Positions 7,817 to 15,128 of a DNA stretch of 33,189 bases are shown in pieces; positions within the stretch are counted from its first letter, which is position 1, and every line of letters begins with the position of its first letter. Origin of the DNA: Anaerolineae bacterium (GTDB lineage Bacteria; Chloroflexota; Anaerolineae; 4572-78; J111); NCBI GenBank assembly GCA_022071955.1, contig JAJVIM010000047.1:1-33189 (forward strand). Direction: 5' to 3'. The notes below the pieces were generated by a model. It saw only the letters and a list, made by a program, of their open reading frames with translations. It had not been told where the DNA came from and ran no database searches. Position numbers and translations under genes: made by a program.

Positions 7817-9571
7817 TCACTCGTACACTGAAAAGATTTTTTGGTACTCCGGGCTGCGGGCCAGCAAATCGTCGTGAGTACCCTGATCGACCAACTCGCC
7901 GCGGCGCAGCACCAAAATGTGGTCGGCCCAGCGAATCTGGCTGAGCCGGTGGGTGATCAAAAAAGTCGTGCGCTGCTCGCTGATGCGGCGCATGGCCCGC
8001 TGGATGCGGTCCTCGGTGGCGCTGTCGATGGCGCTGGTGCTGTCGTCTAAAATCAGGATGCGCGGGTTGGTTAAAAAAGCGCGGGCGATGGCTATCCGCT
8101 GGCGCTGCCCACCGGAGAGCGTCACGCCGCGCTCGCCCACTTCGGTGCGGTAGCCATCGGCAAAGTTCATGATAAAGTCGTGGGCCTGGGCCTGTTTGGC
8201 CGCCTCTTCAATCTCCGCCGGCGAGGCGTCGGCGCAGCCAAAGGCAATGTTTTCAGCGATGGTGCCGGAAAACAAAAACACATCCTGCTCGATGGTGGAA
8301 ATCTGCGAACGCAGCGATTCCAGGCTCCAGTCGCGTACGTTAACGCCATCGACCAAAACGCGGCCGCTGTCGGTATCAAAAATGCGGTTGATGAGCCGGG
8401 TGAGGCTGGTTTTGCCGGAGCCGGTTTGGCCCACCAGCGCCACGGTTTGGCCCGGCTCAATGGCAAAGCTGACGTTTTTGAGCACGGCCGAACCGTTGTA
8501 CCCAAACGACACATTTTCAAACGAAACCTGCCCGGCCAGCGGTTGGCCAACGCCGGCTTCGTTTTGGTCCAGATCGGTTTCTATTTTGAGGATGGCCAGA
8601 ATGCGCTCGGCGCTGGCCAGCCCCAATTGCACCAGGTTAAAGGAAAAGATGGAAATAAAGCTGACAAATCGGTACAGCCCCACCAGCCCCATAAAAGCAA
8701 CCACCTGCCCCAGCGAAATCTGCCCGGCGCGCCACATAAGCAGCGCGTGTAAAAAGGCGGCTCCCCAGGCCAGGCTAAACATCAACATGGGCAGGTATTG
8801 GGCCTGAATTTTGCCAACCTGGATAAAGTAGTCGCGGTAAATGCGGGCGTTTTGGGTAAACTTGTCCCACTCGTACCGCTCCTGAACGTTGGCTTTGACC
8901 GTTTCAACCCCGGCGATGGCCTCGGCCAGCCCGGCGTTCATCACCCCAAACTGGGTGCGCATCGCCACCGAGACCGGCTTGAGCCGCCGGTTGTAATGGT
9001 TAACCGTAATGGCGAACAGAACCAGAAAAAGGACCGGCGTTAGCAGCAGCTCCAGCCGGATTTGGGCGATGACCAGCAGCGGCGTAACCGCAGCAATCAC
9101 CGAGTCTAAAATGAGGGTGAGGCCGGGGCTGAACATCATATTCACCGCCCGAACGTCGTTGGTGGCGCGGGCCATAATATCGCCAATACGCTGCTGGCCG
9201 TGAAACGTTTGGCTTTTGCCCAACAGGCTCACGTACAGTTCGTCGCGGGTGTCGCGTTCAATCCGCTGAGCCAGAAATTCGCCCAAATAGTTGCGGCCCA
9301 ACCCGGATAAACCTTGCAGCACGGCCATTGTTACGGCCCCCAGGGCAATCCAGGCCAGGGCGGTAGTTTGCCAATCCGCCGTGGTGATCAGATCGAACCC
9401 GCGGCCCACATAAACCTGAATGTAACTGTAAGCCAGGTTATTAACAATGGTGGCCACCACGGCCAATATCGGCAGGCCGGGGTAGCGCCAGACGTGGGCT
9501 AAAATCCAGCGCACCGGTGTGGTGCGGTTGTAAATATATTCGTTGGCAACGGTAAATTCGCGCTTGGCCAT
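7817..9571 (-). CDS. Heterodimeric ABC exporter subunit (TMD-NBD fusion), Asp in place of the catalytic Glu
   Basis: A half-transporter of about 584 residues: six-helix membrane domain, then NBD with Walker A GQTGSGKTS, canonical signature LSGGQRQRIAIARAF, and Walker B ILILDDSTSAID. The residue after the Walker B Asp is Asp, not the catalytic Glu (second D of LDD, about residue 510), and the switch His is in ITHRLS. This is the classic partner of a half with a broken signature: its Walker A/B and the neighbour's LSLGQ form the degenerate site. I start it at MAKREF (9571). An alternative ATG nine codons upstream (9598) exists. A good -10 box TATACT lies nine bases before the chosen ATG, suggesting a leaderless or nearly leaderless mRNA. 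It is the first gene of a three-gene operon. Confidence 0.92.
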   Translation of the reverse strand: MAKREFTVANEYIYNRTTPVRWILAHVWRYPGLPILAVVATIVNNLAYSYIQVYVGRGFDLITTADWQTTALAWIALGAVTMAVLQGLSGLGRNYLGEFLAQRIERDTRDELYVSLLGKSQTFHGQQRIGDIMARATNDVRAVNMMFSPGLTLILDSVIAAVTPLLVIAQIRLELLLTPVLFLVLFAITVNHYNRRLKPVSVAMRTQFGVMNAGLAEAIAGVETVKANVQERYEWDKFTQNARIYRDYFIQVGKIQAQYLPMLMFSLAWGAAFLHALLMWRAGQISLGQVVAFMGLVGLYRFVSFISIFSFNLVQLGLASAERILAILKIETDLDQNEAGVGQPLAGQVSFENVSFGYNGSAVLKNVSFAIEPGQTVALVGQTGSGKTSLTRLINRIFDTDSGRVLVDGVNVRDWSLESLRSQISTIEQDVFLFSGTIAENIAFGCADASPAEIEEAAKQAQAHDFIMNFADGYRTEVGERGVTLSGGQRQRIAIARAFLTNPRILILDDSTSAIDSATEDRIQRAMRRISEQRTTFLITHRLSQIRWADHILVLRRGELVDQGTHDDLLARSPEYQKIFSVYE

Positions 9572-9733
9572 AAGGCGAAAAGTATACCACAACATCATCC
9601 AAAAAGCACAAATGTTTTAATATTTTGCAGCGCGCCTCTCCATAACTTCTCCATATTTGTTTGTTACACTAAAGCCATAAGATCAAATTCAACTGCGAAC
9701 CACGCAGAACTTAATCAAAAGGAGCACCGACAA

Positions 9734-10219
9734 ATGAACAGCAAAAAATGGTTTTTTATCTCAGGGATAGCGATTGTGGCGGTATTGGCCGCAGTATTGT
9801 TAGCGCCGCTGGCGTTTGCCCAAAGCCCCGTCGACGGGCCGGTTGGTCCCCAGGTTGGCGCGCCGCTGAACGGCGGCACGTTTGGCCCAATGCCCGGCAG
9901 CCAGATGTTTGGCCGCGGCGGCCGGATGGGAATGAGCGGTTTTGCCAGCGGGCCGATGGGCCAACGCGGGCAGGGCGCCGGCCCCGGCTTTGTTGACAAC
10001 AACGGCGACGGTGTTTGCGACAATTTTGTCGATGAAAACGGCGACGGCGTGTGTGACCGCGCCGGAACCGGGCAGGGCGGCCGTGGCGCTGGCTTTGTGG
10101 ATAACGATGGCGATGGTGTTTGCGATTACGCCGGCCAGGGCGGGCAGATGCCCGGCCGCGGGCCTCGCCGGGGCGGGATGCAGGGCCAGATGATGGGCCG
10201 CTGGGGACAATCGCAGTAA
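9734..10219 (+). CDS. Secreted Gly/Met-rich protein with three Ca-binding-like D-x-N-x-D-G-x-C-D loops
   Basis: A 161-residue protein with a signal peptide (1-29, cut after AFA). The mature chain is rich in Gly, Met, Pro and Arg and lacks a clear fold. It contains three acidic loops, VDNNGDGVCD (87-96), VDENGDGVCD (99-108) and VDNDGDGVCD (122-131). These resemble EF-hand/thrombospondin type-3 calcium loops, each carrying one Cys, so three Cys in total. They could bind Ca2+ or pair through disulfides; one Cys stays free in a monomer. AAAGGAG just upstream supports the start. A strong terminator follows. The function is unknown: possibilities include an extracellular matrix or metal-binding protein. 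It is probably monocistronic, because the preceding operon runs the other way. Confidence 0.8.
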   Translation: MNSKKWFFISGIAIVAVLAAVLLAPLAFAQSPVDGPVGPQVGAPLNGGTFGPMPGSQMFGRGGRMGMSGFASGPMGQRGQGAGPGFVDNNGDGVCDNFVDENGDGVCDRAGTGQGGRGAGFVDNDGDGVCDYAGQGGQMPGRGPRRGGMQGQMMGRWGQSQ

Positions 10220-10241
10220 ATCAGATCAACCCAATAAAACT

Positions 10242-10274
10242 AAAAACGACCGGCGCAATCGCCGGTCGTTTTTT
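10242..10274. terminator. Bidirectional intrinsic terminator between convergent genes
   Basis: CGACCGGCG (10247-10255) and CGCCGGTCG (10260-10268) form a perfect 9-bp stem with a CAAT loop, flanked by A5 on the left and T6 on the right. It lies between the ends of two convergent genes and should work for both. Confidence 0.92.
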
Positions 10275-10294
10275 ATTGGCATTAAAACGCGCAG

Positions 10295-10597
10295 TTAGAA
10301 AGGCATTGACAACGGCTGGGTTTTGGTTCGCTGCTGGGTAGATTGGGCCGTATTGGGCAGCAGCGGCGGGCGGCTGATCTGCCGCTGGCGGGTGTCTACA
10401 TCAAACAGCCAGCCCATAAAGCTGCCAAACGCCGCAAAAATCAACGAAAAGCCAAAAAATACACTCAATGCCAGTGGCAGGCCGTAAGCCATCAACAACA
10501 ACATCGACCCACCGGCCACTGCGCCAATGATCGCTCCGGTTGTGACACCGAGCACGAACCCCTGCGTTCTGTAAGTTTCCGATTTATTCGCTCGCAT
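10295..10597 (-). CDS. Small glycine-zipper membrane protein, hypothetical
   Basis: A 100-residue protein with a polar N-terminus (1-12), two hydrophobic segments (about 13-37 and 41-65, Gly/Ala-rich with GVTTGAIIGAVAGG), and a polar tail rich in Gln, Pro and Thr. The small-residue spacing resembles glycine zippers of small membrane proteins. AAGGAG about nine nt before the ATG supports the start. It ends at the shared terminator. No family is recognised. The region upstream holds no other gene, so it has its own promoter. Function unknown. Confidence 0.72.
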   Translation of the reverse strand: MRANKSETYRTQGFVLGVTTGAIIGAVAGGSMLLLMAYGLPLALSVFFGFSLIFAAFGSFMGWLFDVDTRQRQISRPPLLPNTAQSTQQRTKTQPLSMPF

Positions 10598-11007
10598 AAT
10601 AATGACTCCTTCTTATAAATTGACCAATTAACCATTCTAATCAGGAGTATAACCACCCAAAATGATAATTTGATGACTCGGCGATGAAAGTATCCTCATT
10701 AAAAAATCTTGCTTCCATTTAACATTTTTATCAGAGTCCGGCCGAACCGGGGGTTCGACACCAACGAATGAGTAGGTCACGCTTGTAGCGTGACGGTCGA
10801 GCTGATTCGCTTGTTTTCACAGGAAAATCTGGAGTAAAAAATATCTTTCCTGGAAACTGAAAATTTTAGCCTGAAAAATTAGGGGTTACGCTGAGGGTTA
10901 AGGGGTCCTTGTGGTATAATGGGTTACCGATAGCAAATTTACATATTGTGTGGGCAGTGGAACGCTCTTTTTTGCGTTTTAGATCAAGCCAGTGACAGGG
11001 GGTAAAA
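10598..11007. other. Intergenic region with hairpins and a promoter
   Basis: No gene is seen in these 410 nt, which separate divergently read genes. They hold two small inverted repeats: CGAACC/GGTTCG (10743-10748 and 10752-10757) and GTCACGCT/AGCGTGAC (10776-10783 and 10787-10794, 3-nt loop). An extended -10 promoter for the kinase gene follows. The second hairpin has no T tract and looks like a short mobile or regulatory repeat rather than a terminator. Confidence 0.55.
10912..10920 (+). promoter_or_regulatory. Extended -10 promoter for the kinase-LuxR gene
   Basis: TGGTATAAT combines the TG-N extension with a perfect TATAAT. No good -35 is seen, which is tolerated by extended -10 promoters. 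It lies about 88 nt before the TTG start, leaving a leader of about 80 nt. Confidence 0.55.
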
Positions 11008-14000
11008 TTGGTCGAAAGACTTGGTCGATACGACATCCTGGAAAAGATTGGGCAGGGTGGCTTTGCCGAAGTCTACCGGGCTTACGACAGGCAACTTGAC
11101 CGGCACGTGGCGTTGAAAGAATTGAGACCCGTGCTGCTGACCGATCCCGACTCGGTTAAACGGTTTCACCAGGAAGCCAGAAATATCGCCCGGCTGGATC
11201 ACCCCAACGTTGTCACTATCTTTGATGTGTATGAGGCCGGGCAGCGACGGTTCATTGTAATGCAGTTGATTGACGGGTTGAGCCTGGAAGAACTGATCGC
11301 CGCCCAGGGACGCCGTTCGTGGCCGGAAACTGTAGAAACCATCACGGCGGTGGCGGTCGGGCTGGATTACGCTCACACCCGAAACATTCTGCACCGGGAT
11401 CTGAAACCGGCCAACATTCTGCTAGACTCAAACCACGGGCCAATGTTGAGCGATTTTGGCCTGGCAAAATTGATCGGTGAGGCCGATACCAGCGTTACGG
11501 CGAGTGGCGGCGTGGTGGGCACACCCCACTATATTGCTCCGGAAGTGTGGGAAGGCCAGGGCACATCGCGCCAGTCCGATATTTATGCCCTGGGCTGCAT
11601 TCTGTACGAAATGCTCACCGGCGAGAAGCTTTTTGCCGGCCAGACGCCGCCAGCGGTGATGATGGCTCATTTTAGAGCGTTAACCTTACCCAAAACCTGG
11701 CCTCAGGGTGTGCCGCCGGGGGTGACGGATGTGCTGGCTACTGCTCTGGCTGCACAACCCGCCAACAGGTACGCCACCGCCGGCGAACTGGCCCAAGCTT
11801 TGGCTGCCCTGGCCACCGGCAGCGAGGCGTCCCCATCCCAACCGGAGCCGGCCCGGCCGGGCGCAAAGCCGGTATCCCCGCCAATTTTAGCCACCAAACT
11901 TTTTAAGCCTCCCCCCCGGCCCGAATTTGTGCCGCGACCGCACCTGATCGAACGGCTGAACCTTGGCCTGCATCGCCGGCTGATTCTCATTTCTGCCCCG
12001 GCCGGCTTTGGTAAAACTACGCTGGTTAGCAGTTGGCTTAATCAAAGGGCGGAAGGCGGAAGGATGAAGGATGAGTCAGCCGAAACTCTTCACCCTTCAT
12101 CCTTCACTCTTCATCCTTCCAAAGTGGCCTGGTTCTCGCTGGATGAAGGGGACAACGATCTGGCCCGGTTTCTAACATACCTTGTCGCGGCGCTGCAAAC
12201 GGTTGCGCCGGAAATTGGCGCAGGGGTACTAAACGTGCTGCGATCCCCCCAGCCCCCGCCCACCGAATCGATACTGACGGCTTTGCTCAATGAAATTGCC
12301 GCGCTCCCGGATAATTTTATCCTTGTTCTTGACGACACCCACGTGATTGAGGCCAAAGCGGTTAACACCGCCCTCGCCTTTCTGGCAGAACACCTGCCGC
12401 CGCAATTGCATCTGGTTATCGCCACCCGTGAGGACCCGCCGTTGCCGCTGGCCCGCTACCGGGTTCGCGGCCAGCTAACCGAACTACGCGCCGCCGATCT
12501 GCGTTTTACCCCCGCCGAAGCCGCCAGCTTTCTTAACCAGATGATGGGACTCAACCTCTCCGCGGAAGAGATTACCGCGCTGGAAACCCGCACCGAAGGC
12601 TGGATTGCCGGCCTGCAACTGGCCGCGCTTGCCCTGCAAGGGGCAATGGCTACACCGGGCCAAAACGACGCCGCCAGCTTTATCAAATCTTTCACCGGCA
12701 GCCATCACTTTGTGCTGGATTATCTGGTTGAAGAAGTTTTGCACCAGCAGCCGGAAAACGTTCAGGCTTTCTTGCTGCGCACCTCCATTTTAGACCGGAT
12801 GTGCGGCTCGCTGTGCGATGCCGTCCTCGGCAAGGATGAAGGCGGAAGGCTAAAGGATGAAGGGAAGAAGAATTCTCTTCTTTCATCCTTCAGCTCTCAT
12901 CCTTCATCCTTTACACTGGAATATCTTGAACGCGCCAACCTGTTCATTGTCCCGCTGGACAACGAGCGACGCTGGTTTCGCTATCACCATCTCTTTGCCG
13001 ATTTGCTGCGCCGGCGGCTGCACCAGCATCAACCTGAAACCGTGGCCACATTCCACCTGCGGGCCAGCCAATGGTATGAAGATAACGGTCTGGAGATTGA
13101 GGCGTTTCGTCACGCTGCCGCCGCCAACGATGTTGAGCGGGCCGAGCGTCTGGTTGAAGGCGGCGGGATGCCCCTGCATTTTAGGGGGGCGGTAGGCCCG
13201 GTGCTGGCCTGGCTGGAATCGCTGCCCACGGCGGTGCTGGATGCCCGGCCCTCGTTGTGGATATGGTATGCCTCGGCGCTGTCAATTGCCGGCCAAAATT
13301 CCCGTGTCGAAGAAAAGCTGCAAGCGGCCGAAGCCGCCCTGCAAACCGCCGGGCGTGGCCCGGATGCCGCCGAAGCGCTGGACGATAAAACCCGCAACTT
13401 CATCGGCCATATTGCCGCCATCCGGGCCACGCTGGCCGCCATTCAACATAAAGTAGACACCATCATTACCCAGTCGCGCCGCGCGCTGGAGTATCTGCAC
13501 CCGAACAATTTGCCGGTTCGCACAGCCACAACCTGGAAGCTGGGTCTGGCCTACCAATACCAGGGCGACCGCGTTGCGGCCAGCCGGGCCTACACCGAAG
13601 CCATTTCGATCAGCGAAGCGTCCGGAAATATCTTTGTTAACATTCTGTCGACAACCGGCCTGGGCATCATTCAGGAATCAGACAACCGGCTTTATCTTGC
13701 AGCCAAAACTTACCGGCGCGTTTTGCAATTGATCGGCGATCCGCCGGGACCGGCGGCCTGCGAAGCGGTTCTTGGCCTGGCCCGGCTGGCCTACCAGTGG
13801 AACAAACTGGACACCGCCCAGCAGCACGGGCAGCAGAGCCTCTATCTGGCGCGGCAGCTGGAAATGGTTGACAGCGTTGTGAGCAGCCGGGTATTTCTGG
13901 CCCGGTTGAAACTGGTTCAGGGCGATGCAGCCGGCGCGGTCGCTCTGCTGGCCGAGGCCGATGAGGTCGCTCGCCGGTACAATTTTGGGCAGCAGCTACC

Positions 14001-14667
14001 TGAAATTGCGGCAGTTCAGGTATTAACCCTGTTGCAACAGGGCGATCTGGCCGCCGCGGCGCAGTTGGCCCAAACGTACAACCTGCCCCGCAGCCGGGCG
14101 CGGGTTCACCTGGCCCGGGGAGAGCCGGAGCCGGCGCTGGCGGCGTTGGAGCCGGTACTGCAACAGGCGGAGGCCCGGGATTGGGCCGATGAACGGCTCA
14201 AGTCGATGGTGCTTCAGGTGGTGGCCCTCCAGGCGCAGGGCAAAACAGACAGGGCGGCGCAGCGACTGGTTGAGGCCCTGGCGCTGGCCGAGCCGGGTGG
14301 TTTCATCCGTATTTTTGTTGATGAAGGCGCGCCACTGGCCGAGCTTTTAGGAAGGCTGAAAGGTGAAGGCGGACGGACGAAAGATTATGTTCATAAACTT
14401 TTAACCGCCTTTGGAAACGGTATCGACGAAGAAAAAGATTTTCATTCTTCATCCTTCAGCCCTGATCCTTTAGTTGAACCGTTGAGCGACCGCGAATTGG
14501 AAGTCCTCCAACTTATTGCCGAGGGCCTTTCAAACCATGAGATTGGCGAGCGGCTGTTCCTCGCGTTGAGTACGGTTAAAGGGCATAATCGGACTATCTT
14601 TGGCAAATTGCAGGTTAAAAGGCGCACCGAAGCACTTGCCCGCGCCCGTGAGTTGGGTCTGCTGTAA
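11008..14667 (+). CDS. Ser/Thr protein kinase fused to a MalT-like STAND ATPase, TPR and LuxR HTH
   Basis: The 1219-residue protein has an N-terminal Hanks-type kinase (1-265): glycine loop GQGGFAEV, Lys37 in VALKEL, catalytic Asp131 in HRDLKPANIL, DFG Asp149. A Pro-rich linker leads to a STAND NTPase with P-loop APAGFGKTT (Lys336), a winged-helix/TPR region (about 690-1110) and a C-terminal LuxR helix-turn-helix (about 1157-1216, LSDRELEVLQLIAEGLSNHE). The architecture resembles mycobacterial PknK, here with an obvious DNA-binding tail. It probably senses a ligand through the TPR part and controls transcription, tuned by phosphorylation. The start is TTG at 11008 with AGGGGGT four nt upstream. 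Unusually, low-complexity peptides (GGRMKDE...LHPSSFTLHPS and similar) interrupt conserved regions at about residues 348-371, 608-634 and 1114-1155. They come from palindromic DNA insertions listed separately. Confidence 0.92.
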   Translation: MVERLGRYDILEKIGQGGFAEVYRAYDRQLDRHVALKELRPVLLTDPDSVKRFHQEARNIARLDHPNVVTIFDVYEAGQRRFIVMQLIDGLSLEELIAAQGRRSWPETVETITAVAVGLDYAHTRNILHRDLKPANILLDSNHGPMLSDFGLAKLIGEADTSVTASGGVVGTPHYIAPEVWEGQGTSRQSDIYALGCILYEMLTGEKLFAGQTPPAVMMAHFRALTLPKTWPQGVPPGVTDVLATALAAQPANRYATAGELAQALAALATGSEASPSQPEPARPGAKPVSPPILATKLFKPPPRPEFVPRPHLIERLNLGLHRRLILISAPAGFGKTTLVSSWLNQRAEGGRMKDESAETLHPSSFTLHPSKVAWFSLDEGDNDLARFLTYLVAALQTVAPEIGAGVLNVLRSPQPPPTESILTALLNEIAALPDNFILVLDDTHVIEAKAVNTALAFLAEHLPPQLHLVIATREDPPLPLARYRVRGQLTELRAADLRFTPAEAASFLNQMMGLNLSAEEITALETRTEGWIAGLQLAALALQGAMATPGQNDAASFIKSFTGSHHFVLDYLVEEVLHQQPENVQAFLLRTSILDRMCGSLCDAVLGKDEGGRLKDEGKKNSLLSSFSSHPSSFTLEYLERANLFIVPLDNERRWFRYHHLFADLLRRRLHQHQPETVATFHLRASQWYEDNGLEIEAFRHAAAANDVERAERLVEGGGMPLHFRGAVGPVLAWLESLPTAVLDARPSLWIWYASALSIAGQNSRVEEKLQAAEAALQTAGRGPDAAEALDDKTRNFIGHIAAIRATLAAIQHKVDTIITQSRRALEYLHPNNLPVRTATTWKLGLAYQYQGDRVAASRAYTEAISISEASGNIFVNILSTTGLGIIQESDNRLYLAAKTYRRVLQLIGDPPGPAACEAVLGLARLAYQWNKLDTAQQHGQQSLYLARQLEMVDSVVSSRVFLARLKLVQGDAAGAVALLAEADEVARRYNFGQQLPEIAAVQVLTLLQQGDLAAAAQLAQTYNLPRSRARVHLARGEPEPALAALEPVLQQAEARDWADERLKSMVLQVVALQAQGKTDRAAQRLVEALALAEPGGFIRIFVDEGAPLAELLGRLKGEGGRTKDYVHKLLTAFGNGIDEEKDFHSSSFSPDPLVEPLSDRELEVLQLIAEGLSNHEIGERLFLALSTVKGHNRTIFGKLQVKRRTEALARARELGLL
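12051..12120. repeat. In-frame palindromic heptad-repeat insertion 1
   Basis: The left arm is made of AAGGCGG/AAGGATG heptads and the right arm of CTTCATCCTTC copies. GGAAGGATGA (12058-12067) is perfectly complementary to TCATCCTTCC (12111-12120), with further imperfect pairing inside. It splits the STAND domain between SWLNQRA and KVAWFSLDEGDND, which are normally nearly adjacent in MalT relatives, and adds about 23 residues without breaking the frame. Confidence 0.85.
12832..12911. repeat. In-frame palindromic heptad-repeat insertion 2
   Basis: An almost complete dyad of about 80 bp: AAGGATGAAGG on the left edge (12832-12842) pairs with CCTTCATCCTT on the right (12901-12911). The inner part, GCTAAAGGATGAA, pairs with TTCATCCTTCAGC apart from one A/G difference. 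GAATTC lies near the centre. It adds about 25 residues (DEGGRLKDEG ... SSHPSSFT) just before the conserved LEYLERANLFIVPLD segment, again in frame. Confidence 0.88.
14350..14471. repeat. Diverged palindromic arms flanking a conserved MalT motif (insertion 3)
   Basis: The left arm 14350-14384 (GGAAGGCTGAAAGGTGAAGG and on) and right arm 14437-14471 (ending CTTCATCCTTCAGCCCTGAT) are imperfect inverted repeats of the same heptad type. They are separated by about 52 nt that encode DYVHKLLTAFG, a segment commonly conserved before LuxR domains in this family. The copy is older or arose as two half-insertions. Confidence 0.6.
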
Positions 14668-14708
14668 CCCGTTAATCCCCCAAACAATACTTCAGGCAAT
14701 ACTTTAGT

Positions 14709-14726
14709 AGGTATACGTTAATACCT
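14709..14726. promoter_or_regulatory. Dyad AGGTAT-N6-ATACCT upstream of a -10 box
   Basis: A perfect 6-bp inverted repeat with a 6-nt spacer lies in the -35 region of a TATACT box at 14736-14741, before the 87-residue gene. Dyads at this position often bind repressors or activators. The LuxR protein just upstream is a possible but unproven ligand. Confidence 0.35.
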
Positions 14727-14786
14727 GGTTAGCGTTATACTACTTTTACATTGAACAAATAACCCAGCCACAACAGGATCAGGAAC

Positions 14787-15050
14787 ATGACAGACAAACT
14801 TAACCCCAAAACTGACCCGGACGAACCGGCAGTCTATCAAATCAGGCTCAAGGGCTATTTGAGTGATGAATGGGCAGACTGGTTTGGAGGCCTGACCATC
14901 ACCCCGGCAGAAAACGGCGATACGCTGTTAACCGGCCCGGTGGTCGATCAGGCCGCGTTGTACGGCCTGCTCAGAACAGCGCGGGATTTGGGCCTGTCGC
15001 TGCTGGCGGTCAATTGCCTTAACGCCGACCGGCCCGATGTCAACCCGTAA
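14787..15050 (+). CDS. Small conserved protein of unknown function (87 residues)
   Basis: A soluble 87-residue protein: a polar start (1-14), then YQIRLKGYLSDEWADWFGGLTI, then a strand-turn region (ENGDTLLTGPVVDQAALYGLLRTARDLGLSLLAVN). I know proteins of this pattern (LxxxWxxWFxGLTI ... GPVxDQAALxGLL) as small conserved hypotheticals in Actinobacteria and Chloroflexota, often near regulators, without an assigned function. An AGGA-containing stretch precedes the ATG. A TATACT box and a dyad lie upstream, so it may have its own promoter. A small hairpin AGGCGT/ACGCCT at 15063-15077 follows the stop but has no T tract. Confidence 0.82.
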   Translation: MTDKLNPKTDPDEPAVYQIRLKGYLSDEWADWFGGLTITPAENGDTLLTGPVVDQAALYGLLRTARDLGLSLLAVNCLNADRPDVNP

Positions 15051-15128
15051 ATTGAGACTGCAAGGCGTAAAACGCCTGCCCCAATTTGCCGATTTTCGCA
15101 GCTAGCTATCAATAAAAAGGAGACGGAT

